A stretch of DNA of 55,000 bases, taken from positions 207,501-262,500 of the forward strand of contig NZ_CP029151.1 in the NCBI RefSeq assembly GCF_003095655.1, read 5' to 3'. Within the stretch, counting starts at the first letter, position 1, and every line of letters starts with the position of its first letter. The notes below the pieces were generated by a model. The model was given only the letters and a program-made list of their open reading frames with translations. It did no database searches and was not told the origin of the DNA. A program made the translations under genes and the position numbers. Below are positions 39,050-47,389 of the stretch, in pieces. This stretch comes from Dokdonia sp. Dokd-P16. GTDB taxonomy: Bacteria > Bacteroidota > Bacteroidia > Flavobacteriales > Flavobacteriaceae.

Positions 39050-41517
39050 AAAACAACTACCTACTCCTACTCATTACGTTTCTAGTCACAACTGCTACCA
39101 GTCTAGCGCAAACCGCAACTGTACGCGGTATTGTGATTGATGATAGAAAAACTCCCGTTCCTGGGGTTTCCGTGTCTTATGGAACGAATGGCACAACTAC
39201 AAATGATAATGGTTTTTACTTACTAGAAATACCTTCTGGTGAGCAAGTAACTATAAACTTCACCTATGTAGGTTTTAAAAAAATAGCACAACCTTTTAAC
39301 CTCTCTCCTAATGCTGAAGTGGAGTTTAACCCAGTGTTAAGCGCAGACGTAGAACAACTAGGAACAGTAATTATAACTGCAACAACACAGCAACGCGTTG
39401 AGGGTGTCGTGACCATATCTCCAGAAGTTATTAGAAAAACTCCTGGCGCAAACGCTGGAGTAGAAAACTTATTAAAATCCTTACCTGGGGTAAGCAACAA
39501 TAACGAGTTGAGCACACAATATTCTGTACGTGGGGGAAACTTTGACGAGAACCTTGTATATGTAAATGAGATTGAAGTATACAGACCTTTCTTAGTAAGG
39601 TCTGGGCAACAAGAAGGATTGAGTTTTGTAAACAGTGATCTTGTTCAAAACGTGGCATTTAGTGCTGGAGGGTTTCAAGCCAAATATGGAGACAAATTGT
39701 CGTCAGTTTTAGATATAAGCTATAGGAGACCTACAGGTTTTGCCGCTAGTGTAGACGCAAGCTTATTAGGTGGAAGCATCTCTGGCGAGGGAATAACAAA
39801 GGATGGACGGTTTACAGCACTAGCAGGAGTACGCTATAGAGATAATAGCTTACTTGTAGATGCAAAGCAAACAGAAACAAATTTTAGACCTCGCTTTTTT
39901 GATGCGCAGACGTTTCTTACCTATAAGTTTTCAAGCAAATTCCAATTAGACTTTCTCGGAAATATTGCTGTAAACAAATATGATTATGAGCCACTTACAA
40001 GACAGACTAATTTTGGAACTTTAGCAGATCCTATTGCGCTTGTTGTTTTTTATGAAGGCCAAGAAAAAGATAAGTATGAGACATACTTTGGAGCATTAAA
40101 AGCAACTTACGAGCTTAATGAGCATACTACATTAAAGCTATTAGGCTCTGCATATCACACACAAGAACAAGAGTATTTTGACATTTTTGCAAATTATCGC
40201 TTAGGACGACCTAACACAAATATAGGGGATGAAAACCTAGGAGATGTAGAATTCACTCAAGGTATAGGGTCTCAACTTACCCATGCTCGTAATGATCTTG
40301 ATGCGCTTTTTATTAACCTAGAACACAAAGGAACCTACTTAAAAAACGATGATCAGCTAGATTGGGGAATTAAATACACTAGAGAAGATATACGTGACCG
40401 CCTCGAGGAATATGAAGTAATAGATTCGGCTGGCTTTTCAATTAGACCTCCGATAGGGGATTTTATAAACCAACAACCTTATCAAGCTTTTGACGCTCCT
40501 CTTGAACCCTTTACAAATATCAGAGCTAGAAATAATGTTCAAATAGACCGCATCTCTGCTTATGGTCAATATAGCAAGCGCACGGATTGGGGCAATAATG
40601 AAGTATGGATTAATGCAGGAGTACGGGCACATCAATGGACAGTAAGTGGTGAAGGAATAGAAAGTAATACACAAACCATTATAAGCCCTAGAGCTCAAAT
40701 TAGCTTAAAACCAGGCGGAAGTGAGGACATGATTTTTAGACTTTCAGGAGGGCTTTATGCGCAACCACCGCTCTATCGTGAGTTAAGAGATTCACTAGGT
40801 CAAGTACGCCCAGAAGTAAAAGCTCAAAAATCTTATCATATTGTAGCTGGACACGATTGGAGCTTTAATATGTGGGAACGTCCTTTTAAATTAGTTACAG
40901 AAGCTTACTATAAAGGTCTTACAGACGTAAATCCATATACGCTAGAAAATGTACGTATAAGATATAGAGCTACTAATAATGCTACTGCTCGATCGTACGG
41001 ACTGGATACAAGACTTAATGGAGAGTTTGTGCCAGGAACTGAAAGTTGGATAAGTCTGGGTGTATTACGCACAGAAGAAAATATAGATAATCAAGGCTAC
41101 ATACCTCGACCAACAGACCAGCGATTAAAGGTTGCTTTCTTATTTCAAGATTATGCTCCTAGTATTCCAAGTCTTAAGCTATATATCAATATGGTATATC
41201 AAACAGGATTACCAGGAGGATCTCCAAGTTATGCAGACCCATATCAATTTGCAGAGCTACCGAGATTACGAGATTACTTTAGATCAGACATAGGTATAAA
41301 CTATGTAATAACAGATGCAACAAAGCCATACCCAAAAGGGCACTGGCTACACGTATTCAAAGATCTAACTGCGGGATTTGAAATCTATAATATATTTGAT
41401 AGACAAAACTCGATTACAAATACCTTTGTAAGAGATGCTAGTACGAGACAACAATTTGCAATCCCTAATTTTCTATCACCTAGAGTATTTAATGTAAGAA
41501 TGTCTGCAAAGTTCTAA
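39046..41517 (+). CDS. TonB-dependent receptor with carboxypeptidase-regulatory-like domain
   Basis: An 823-residue outer-membrane receptor. The signal peptide is MKNNYLLLLITFLVTTATSL (1-20), then AQTATVRGIVIDD begins the CarboxypepD_reg-like domain. The plug has LPGVSNNNELSTQYSVRGGNFDEN and the barrel ends in Phe. The start is TTG within TTGA overlapping the M23 gene stop; no ATG fits the signal peptide. Its coupling to an M23 peptidase rather than to a SusD-like or DUF4249 protein is unusual. The ligand is unknown. Confidence 0.92.
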   Translation: MKNNYLLLLITFLVTTATSLAQTATVRGIVIDDRKTPVPGVSVSYGTNGTTTNDNGFYLLEIPSGEQVTINFTYVGFKKIAQPFNLSPNAEVEFNPVLSADVEQLGTVIITATTQQRVEGVVTISPEVIRKTPGANAGVENLLKSLPGVSNNNELSTQYSVRGGNFDENLVYVNEIEVYRPFLVRSGQQEGLSFVNSDLVQNVAFSAGGFQAKYGDKLSSVLDISYRRPTGFAASVDASLLGGSISGEGITKDGRFTALAGVRYRDNSLLVDAKQTETNFRPRFFDAQTFLTYKFSSKFQLDFLGNIAVNKYDYEPLTRQTNFGTLADPIALVVFYEGQEKDKYETYFGALKATYELNEHTTLKLLGSAYHTQEQEYFDIFANYRLGRPNTNIGDENLGDVEFTQGIGSQLTHARNDLDALFINLEHKGTYLKNDDQLDWGIKYTREDIRDRLEEYEVIDSAGFSIRPPIGDFINQQPYQAFDAPLEPFTNIRARNNVQIDRISAYGQYSKRTDWGNNEVWINAGVRAHQWTVSGEGIESNTQTIISPRAQISLKPGGSEDMIFRLSGGLYAQPPLYRELRDSLGQVRPEVKAQKSYHIVAGHDWSFNMWERPFKLVTEAYYKGLTDVNPYTLENVRIRYRATNNATARSYGLDTRLNGEFVPGTESWISLGVLRTEENIDNQGYIPRPTDQRLKVAFLFQDYAPSIPSLKLYINMVYQTGLPGGSPSYADPYQFAELPRLRDYFRSDIGINYVITDATKPYPKGHWLHVFKDLTAGFEIYNIFDRQNSITNTFVRDASTRQQFAIPNFLSPRVFNVRMSAKF

Positions 41518-41518
41518 A

Positions 41519-42676
41519 CTAAGCAGGAACACCTTCTAGAATTTCTTTTAAGATCCCAATTACATAATCTACCTCTTCTTTGGTGTTATATTTTGAGAAT
41601 GAAAAACGCACACTAGGCTTTCCTAAATCTTCTCCTGATAGTATTTCTTGTAATACATGCGATCCCTTGTCGCTACCACTTTGACAAGCACTCCCTTTAG
41701 AACAAGAAATACCTTTCATATCTAGTTGAAAAAGTAGTAAAAGGGCTTTTTCTGAAGCGATAGGTAAACAAACATTGAGTAAGGTGTATGTACTTTTTTC
41801 TGAGTTAGAACAATTACCGTTGAGCTTAGCTTCAGGTATTTCTTGTTGTAGCCTTTCGGCGAAATAGTCTTTTATGCCCTTCACATAAGCGCTTTCTTCT
41901 TCAAGATTTTTGTAAGCATACTCCATTGCCGTTTCTAATCCTGCAATGTTATGAACTCCTTCTGTTCCCGCTCTTAATCCTCTTTCTTGAGAACCTCCAT
42001 AAATTAAAGGTCTTAGGCCGCTATTTTTTCTCACAAAAGCAAAACCAACCCCTTTAGGACCGTGGAATTTATGAGCAGCTGCAGCAATGTAATCTACAGG
42101 TATCTTCTGTAGGTCTATATTATAATGACCTATACTTTGTACCATGTCACTATGCACTAGTGCTCCATATGACTTACACATAGTCGCCACAGCTTCTATA
42201 TCAATCATATTACCTACTTCATTATTAACATGCATTAAGCTCACAAGCGTCTTCTCTTCACTTGATTTTAGCATTTCTTCTAGATGCTTCTCATCTGGTG
42301 TCCCGCAGTTCTTGAGGTTTACGTACTCTAATTTGATATTATTAGTACGTGCTGCCTCTTCGGCTGCATGTAGGACTGCATGGTGCTCTATACGTGAAGT
42401 AATTATGCGTTGTATTCCTAAGTCGCGTGCTGCGCTATTTATTACAAGGTTATCTGCTTCTGTACCTCCAGAAGTGAAGAATATTTCTCCAGCAGATACA
42501 TTGAGAATCTTAGCTACTGTCTTACGCGCATTTTCTACAATGCTTTTAGCACTGCGACCTACAGCATGTGTCGAGGATGGATTTCCAGATACATCACGCA
42601 TTACTTGCATAATACGGTTAAGTACTTCCTCTCTTATTTGTGTAGTTGCTGCGTTATCAAAATAAACCTTAGACAT
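41519..42676 (-). CDS. Cysteine desulfurase family protein (IscS/NifS-like)
   Basis: PLP enzyme taking sulfur from cysteine for Fe-S clusters or thiolation. It has 385 residues. FDNAATTQIREEVL, FTSGGTEADN, the AAAHKFHGPKG lysine motif (near residue 203) and SCSKGSACQSG with the mobile-loop Cys are intact. There are no isc or suf neighbours in the window, so the pathway is unclear. Its stop lies two bases from the convergent TonB receptor stop. Confidence 0.93.
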   Translation of the reverse strand: MSKVYFDNAATTQIREEVLNRIMQVMRDVSGNPSSTHAVGRSAKSIVENARKTVAKILNVSAGEIFFTSGGTEADNLVINSAARDLGIQRIITSRIEHHAVLHAAEEAARTNNIKLEYVNLKNCGTPDEKHLEEMLKSSEEKTLVSLMHVNNEVGNMIDIEAVATMCKSYGALVHSDMVQSIGHYNIDLQKIPVDYIAAAAHKFHGPKGVGFAFVRKNSGLRPLIYGGSQERGLRAGTEGVHNIAGLETAMEYAYKNLEEESAYVKGIKDYFAERLQQEIPEAKLNGNCSNSEKSTYTLLNVCLPIASEKALLLLFQLDMKGISCSKGSACQSGSDKGSHVLQEILSGEDLGKPSVRFSFSKYNTKEEVDYVIGILKEILEGVPA

Positions 42677-42813
42677 AAGCGTTATTCATTAGGGATTTGC
42701 ATACAAAAATAACCAAAATAACTCGAGACTGGTCGATAGCTGCCTATTTGGTTATTAGAATTTGCAGAGCTAAAAAATAATTCAAATAGCTGCTTTTTTG
42801 AAAGTAAATAACA

Positions 42814-42827
42814 TTTTCGCGAAAGCG
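42814..42827. repeat. Dispersed palindrome copy 15
   Basis: TTTTCGCGAAAGCG. Unlike most intergenic copies it is upstream of a gene, 20 bases before a TATTTTTG box (42847-42854), where the -33 element would lie. Confidence 0.8.
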
Positions 42828-42871
42828 AATTTCAATCACTTTGCCCTATTTTTGCATTAAACATCATAACT

Positions 42872-43792
42872 ATGAAGAAGCTCACGCTTTTACTTGCTCT
42901 TATATTTTTAATCGTGTCATGTGATGACGGCGACGTTATTGTTACGGAACTTGATTTTGATGACGTTGAGTTACAACGATGTGAGAATGTAAGTGATGTT
43001 ACTAACTATGTTTTTTATAAGACCAAATCTAGTACTAATGAGGCGCTTGCTTTACAATTTGAGACAGATGAGCCTTTATTTGAAGAAGTAAATACCTCTT
43101 ATTCTATATTACTTTCTGGAACAGATCAATACTCATACCGTGTATTTAATGGAGATCCAAGCAACTACTTTTGTAATGCGATACCACCTACAAGTCCATT
43201 GGTTCAAGAAGAGTTTATAAGTACAGATGGTCTGGTAGAAATATTTTCTAGCGGTACAGAAAGCGACGCAGATGGTATTCCTACAGAAATAGAAGACCCT
43301 ACACTGCTGCTAGATACAGATCTTGACGGAATCCTTGATTACTTAGATTTTGATGATGATGGAGATAATGTACCTACTAGACTTGAGGGTGTGGTTTTAA
43401 ATGAAGATGAGACAGCGATAGATTTAATGTTATCCCGCGACACAGACGGAGATATGATTCCAGATTATCTTGATGATGATGATGATGGCGATGGGATTCT
43501 TACAAGAAATGAAGATTTAAACAGAGACTTAAACCCAAATAATGATAAATCTGATCTTGATTTTCCAACGGTCCCAGATTACTTAAACCCAAATATTACT
43601 GTAGAAACTGTAGTAGACGTCTATCGTGAAAACGAGTACTTTATATCGGATTTAACGCTAGATATCACGATTACTAATACGGTGCTTATTAACCCTGCAA
43701 ATCAGGAAGAATTGCGAGATGAGACATTACAATTGCTAGGAACATACGCTGCAGGTGATGTGTCAATAAAGGATACCCCACTGTTTAATTAG
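42872..43792 (+). CDS. Hypothetical lipoprotein with Asp-rich repeats
   Basis: A 306-residue protein. The lipobox VSC (Cys17) follows a short signal. Residues about 135-225 carry repeated DTDxDGxxDxxDxDDDGD motifs, as in thrombospondin type 3-like calcium-binding repeats. The N- and C-terminal parts are unassigned. Probably a calcium-binding surface lipoprotein; the role is unknown. It is divergent from the cysteine desulfurase gene and convergent with the Smr gene, one base apart. Confidence 0.83.
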   Translation: MKKLTLLLALIFLIVSCDDGDVIVTELDFDDVELQRCENVSDVTNYVFYKTKSSTNEALALQFETDEPLFEEVNTSYSILLSGTDQYSYRVFNGDPSNYFCNAIPPTSPLVQEEFISTDGLVEIFSSGTESDADGIPTEIEDPTLLLDTDLDGILDYLDFDDDGDNVPTRLEGVVLNEDETAIDLMLSRDTDGDMIPDYLDDDDDGDGILTRNEDLNRDLNPNNDKSDLDFPTVPDYLNPNITVETVVDVYRENEYFISDLTLDITITNTVLINPANQEELRDETLQLLGTYAAGDVSIKDTPLFN

Positions 43793-43793
43793 A

Positions 43794-44333
43794 TTATGTA
43801 TTCTGGAAAATGTAGACTTCGGTAGCTCCTACTCCATACTTCTGAAAATCTGCATCATAAAACCTAAGATTATCATACCTACGAAGTAGTGTATATAGCT
43901 CATCACGAAGTACTCCTTCTCCCACTCCATGTATAAAAACCATCTTAGGAATACGTTTTTTGATTGCAAATTCTAATTGTCTAGTGGCAGTATCGAGTTG
44001 AACGGTAAGAATTTCATAATTACTCATACCACGTTCCCTATCGACTAACTTATGGATATGTAAATCCACCTCAAACATGGGAGCATTGCGCTCTTTAGGA
44101 TTTACCTTTATCGCTTTCTTTCTTTTTGCCTCTTCTTTTTCTGAAATTACAGAATCTGGCACTACAGAAAGTGCTGCTCTCATACTCTTAGAAACTGCTG
44201 GTATAAGCTCGCTTTCGCGAAAATAGGATATAAAGCCATCCTCATCTTCTACCGAAACTTCATCCTCTTTTATGAGCACCACAACGCCCTCAAAATCATC
44301 GTCTAACGCTTGCACTTGATCTCCTAATTTCAT
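43794..44333 (-). CDS. Smr domain protein (MutS2-like C-terminal domain)
   Basis: A 179-residue protein. An N-terminal SH3-like segment (MKLGDQVQALDDDFEGVVV) is followed by a C-terminal Smr domain with VDLHIHKL and IHGVGEGVLRDEL. Smr domains are nucleases or nucleic-acid binders, as in MutS2. No MutS ATPase is present, so it is a stand-alone Smr protein. A palindrome encodes the FRES of the SYFRESEL linker. It is preceded by 140 bases of non-coding DNA before the T9SS cargo gene. Confidence 0.87.
   Translation of the reverse strand: MKLGDQVQALDDDFEGVVVLIKEDEVSVEDEDGFISYFRESELIPAVSKSMRAALSVVPDSVISEKEEAKRKKAIKVNPKERNAPMFEVDLHIHKLVDRERGMSNYEILTVQLDTATRQLEFAIKKRIPKMVFIHGVGEGVLRDELYTLLRRYDNLRFYDADFQKYGVGATEVYIFQNT
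44210..44223. repeat. Dispersed palindrome copy 16 (in Smr gene)
   Basis: CGCTTTCGCGAAAA, right arm degenerate. The gene uses a third reading frame of the element, giving Phe-Arg-Glu-Ser. Confidence 0.8.
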
Positions 44334-44475
44334 AAATTTACAGTCGAATAGGTTTTTAGTCGGTAAAAATATACAATCTATCGAAAATTAAGCAGAAAAG
44401 TATACTACTTACGCTGTCCTATCTACATTTGACTAAGTTTGACCCCAAGTTATAACTAAGTGTAAAGTTTAAATT

Positions 44476-46617
44476 ATGAAAAATCTACTTCTTGTAGCAG
44501 CACTCTCCCTAGGATTCTCTGCTCATGCACAACTTTTTGTAAAACCTACAGATACAGATGCATCATATGTTTTTGTAAACGATACTTTCATTTATGTTGA
44601 AAATGATATTGAGTTGGAGTCTAATAGAAGCCTATCAAATGGTACTGATGATGGTACAGCTAATATTGTCTTGCGAAACAATGCCCAGCTCCTTCAAGGT
44701 GCAGGCACGGTTAGTAAAAGTAATAAAGGAACAGGTGAAATATCAATATATCAAGAGGGTACTGTAAACAATTTTGATTACAATGTTTGGGGCTCTCCAG
44801 TTGGAATTTCTCGCAATGGGGCTAACTCTCCTGCTCCTGATGGAAATGGGGTATTCTCCTTCAGAGATGGTTCAAGTGGTTTTATTGAAAGTGTCTTCTA
44901 TTTGCCTACTTCAGTGACAAATAGCAACCCTGCACTGGAAATTTCTGGATTTGATGGAGTTGTAGTTCCAAATACTTTAAAAATTGCAAATTATTGGCTA
45001 TGGTCATATAAATCTGGAACAAACTATGGCGCCTGGGATCACGTTACAAATACTGGTGAGTTAGATGCTGGTTATGGTTTTACAATGAAAGGCGTATCGG
45101 GCACAGATGCAACCGAGATTTCAACAGAAATTGGACAGTTACAAAACAATCCTGGTAATGCGCAACGTTACGACTTTAGAGGAAGACCGAACAATGGGGA
45201 TATAAATATAGAAGTAGGACCTACTACTAATCCATTATCGCCTGTTCAAACTTTAGTAGGAAACCCTTACTCATCTTCATTAGATCTCAATTATTTTTTG
45301 CTGCAAAACTCACGCGCCGCTAGTGATCCCGTTACTTACTCTGAAAATGTAGGAGGTGAAAATGTAACCTTTACCAGAAAAAGTGTGATTAATGGAATGG
45401 CATACTTTTGGGATAGTAATCCTGATGTAATGTCGCATTATCTCGTAGACTACCAGGGTGGATACGGCACGTACTCACCTCTTGGATCACTCAATGGTAA
45501 CGGTTTATATACGAATGCCGTTTTTTATATGTATGATGAAAGTGGCGCTCAGATTCCTAACAGTGACACAACAACAGATCAAAGTAATGTTGGAGTTTTT
45601 GATAGAAGGTTTTCTCCCGTAGGTCAAGGCTTTTTTGTAACAGGTGCCGAAGTACAAGATGAAAGTACTCCAGGAGTTCCAGAATTAATTTCTTTTAATA
45701 ATAGCCAGAGAGTATTTGTACGAGAGGGAAATAATTCTGACTTTCGATCATCACAATCATCTCAAAGTGAAGAGCAAACTCCAGGTGTAGGAGTATCTGT
45801 ATATTATCCAGATGTAAATAATCTAGACATTACAAGTCACATAAAATTATCTGCTGGAATTAATGACACATATGCACGAGAACTAGGAATTGCTTTCTTA
45901 GACAGCGCTACAGAGGGTTATGATGTTGCTATGGACGCACCAACAGTAGACAACTTAGGGTCAGACGTTGCTTTTGTTATAGAAGATATTAATAACTACG
46001 TAATCAATGCTGTACCAAAAGATGAGTACCAGTGGATTCCTCTATCTATAAAAGCTTCTGGACCTACAGAATTTAAATTTGCAGTGCATTACACAGAAGC
46101 ATTTGAATACAACGACGTTTTCTTAGTTGATATGGAAACAGAAGTATATCATTCTATACTAGGTGAAGAGGTTCTCATGATGCTTGAAGATGGTGTTTAT
46201 GATGATAGATTCTTTATTCGTTTTACTACATCAGCATCGCAAGAGGAAGATGAAACTACAGAGGAAGAAGAAACAACTGAAGAGGAAACCACAGATAATA
46301 CTGATGTAGCAGATGAAACTGTTGACATAGCGGTAAACGAGCAAGATCCATTTATTGAAGAAAGCGTTCTTGAATCTTTTACCATTATACAGAACAACAT
46401 TAACAACCAACTTGAAATTTATAACCCAAATAACATTGTTGTTGAGGATGTAACGTTATTTGATTTATCTGGAAAAAAGATCTTTAATGAGATAAACTTA
46501 GGTGGCCAGAGTGAATATACTTTTCCTACAAGAAACTTGGCAACAGGCATATATGTAGTTAAATTTACAACTCGCGACGGACTTACAAAAGGACGTAAAA
46601 TTAGTATAGTAAATTAA
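44476..46617 (+). CDS. Type IX secretion system cargo protein (type A C-terminal domain)
   Basis: A 713-residue secreted protein. The signal peptide is 1-18 (ending SAHAQ). A long beta-rich body follows, then a Glu/Thr-rich linker (near 594-615). The C-terminal sorting domain (about 635-713) reads VTLFDLSGKKIF ... LATGIYVVKF ... GRKISIVN, the T9SS type A pattern. The body has no recognised catalytic motif. Two small membrane-protein genes follow on the same strand. A TACATTTG box (44424-44431) lies upstream. Confidence 0.9.
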   Translation: MKNLLLVAALSLGFSAHAQLFVKPTDTDASYVFVNDTFIYVENDIELESNRSLSNGTDDGTANIVLRNNAQLLQGAGTVSKSNKGTGEISIYQEGTVNNFDYNVWGSPVGISRNGANSPAPDGNGVFSFRDGSSGFIESVFYLPTSVTNSNPALEISGFDGVVVPNTLKIANYWLWSYKSGTNYGAWDHVTNTGELDAGYGFTMKGVSGTDATEISTEIGQLQNNPGNAQRYDFRGRPNNGDINIEVGPTTNPLSPVQTLVGNPYSSSLDLNYFLLQNSRAASDPVTYSENVGGENVTFTRKSVINGMAYFWDSNPDVMSHYLVDYQGGYGTYSPLGSLNGNGLYTNAVFYMYDESGAQIPNSDTTTDQSNVGVFDRRFSPVGQGFFVTGAEVQDESTPGVPELISFNNSQRVFVREGNNSDFRSSQSSQSEEQTPGVGVSVYYPDVNNLDITSHIKLSAGINDTYARELGIAFLDSATEGYDVAMDAPTVDNLGSDVAFVIEDINNYVINAVPKDEYQWIPLSIKASGPTEFKFAVHYTEAFEYNDVFLVDMETEVYHSILGEEVLMMLEDGVYDDRFFIRFTTSASQEEDETTEEEETTEEETTDNTDVADETVDIAVNEQDPFIEESVLESFTIIQNNINNQLEIYNPNNIVVEDVTLFDLSGKKIFNEINLGGQSEYTFPTRNLATGIYVVKFTTRDGLTKGRKISIVN

Positions 46618-46626
46618 AAGACACCT

Positions 46627-46902
46627 ATGGATGAATACATGTTGCCCTGCCTGAACAAGAAATATTTAGGTTTTGAATGCATGGGCTGCGGTATTCAAAG
46701 ATCCATTTCTCTCCTTTTTAAAGGAGAATTTATAGAAGCATTTTATATGTACCCAGCAATCTATCCTTTGATAGCATTGCTGGGTTTTTTAATGCTCAAT
46801 CAGTTTACAAATTTAAAATTTGCAAATAAAGGTGTAATATTTTTAGCTATATTGACGGTCGCTACTATCATTATTAGCTACACAATAAAAATGACTAACT
46901 AA
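46627..46902 (+). CDS. DUF2752 family membrane protein
   Basis: A 91-residue protein with an N-terminal CxxC-type block (FECMGCGIQRS, near 17-27) and two hydrophobic segments. This is the DUF2752 pattern, with the Gly-Cys-Gly-hydrophobic-R motif. The function is unknown. It lies nine bases after the T9SS cargo gene and 27 bases before the next membrane protein, probably one transcript. Confidence 0.87.
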   Translation: MDEYMLPCLNKKYLGFECMGCGIQRSISLLFKGEFIEAFYMYPAIYPLIALLGFLMLNQFTNLKFANKGVIFLAILTVATIIISYTIKMTN

Positions 46903-46929
46903 TCAATTAACTAAACATCAAAAATTAAA

Positions 46930-47265
46930 ATGGAAAATCGTAAACTGCCTAATGTAACTATTTCTCTAGTATTAGGGATTGTATCATTCATAGCTTGCTG
47001 CTTCTCTTGGGGTATAGGAGGAGTTCTACTCTCTGGAATAGGCTTATTTTTAGCAAACAAAGACAAGAAAACATACTTACTATCACCTGATAGCTATGAT
47101 AATTATGGACAGCTTAAAACTGCAAGAATTATCGCTATTATTGGTTTAGTTTTAGGTGTATTAACTTTATTAATGATAGTAGTTATGCTTGTTATGTTTG
47201 GAGGAATGGAAGGCATGCAAGAATGGCAACAACAACAAATGGAACAAGCAGGAATGGGACAATAG
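46930..47265 (+). CDS. Small membrane protein, DUF4190/CCC-motif type
   Basis: A 111-residue protein with two hydrophobic segments (about 8-38 and 63-90). The first contains IACCFSWGIGG, followed by LSGIGLFLANKDKK. The C-terminus is Gln/Met/Gly-rich (MQEWQQQQMEQAGMGQ). I place it with the flavobacterial CCC-motif or DUF4190-like membrane proteins, function unknown. It ends before a compact terminator. Confidence 0.82.
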   Translation: MENRKLPNVTISLVLGIVSFIACCFSWGIGGVLLSGIGLFLANKDKKTYLLSPDSYDNYGQLKTARIIAIIGLVLGVLTLLMIVVMLVMFGGMEGMQEWQQQQMEQAGMGQ

Positions 47266-47289
47266 TCTTATTATTCTTGAACAAACATT

Positions 47290-47318
47290 AAACACGTCTC
47301 ACGACGTGTTTTTTTTTG
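47290..47318 (+). terminator. Terminator after the T9SS cargo/membrane-protein run
   Basis: A stem of AACACGTC with GACGTGTT around TCAC is followed by a T-run. Confidence 0.88.
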
Positions 47319-47334
47319 CTAAATCATGAAAGCA

Positions 47335-47372
47335 AAAAAGCCGTTGGGATTAATAATCCTAACGGCTTTTTA
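47335..47372 (-). terminator. Terminator after ornithine aminotransferase gene
   Basis: AAAAAGCCGTTGGGAT pairs with ATCCTAACGGCTTTTT (one G-T pair) around a short AT-rich loop, 18 bases past the gene's stop. Confidence 0.88.
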
Positions 47373-47389
47373 TTTGAAACTAGAGCAAT

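Noticed and set aside
42144-42665. 173-codon frame antisense to the cysteine desulfurase gene
   Set aside because: Fully inside a conserved enzyme gene on the other strand, with no recognisable domain.
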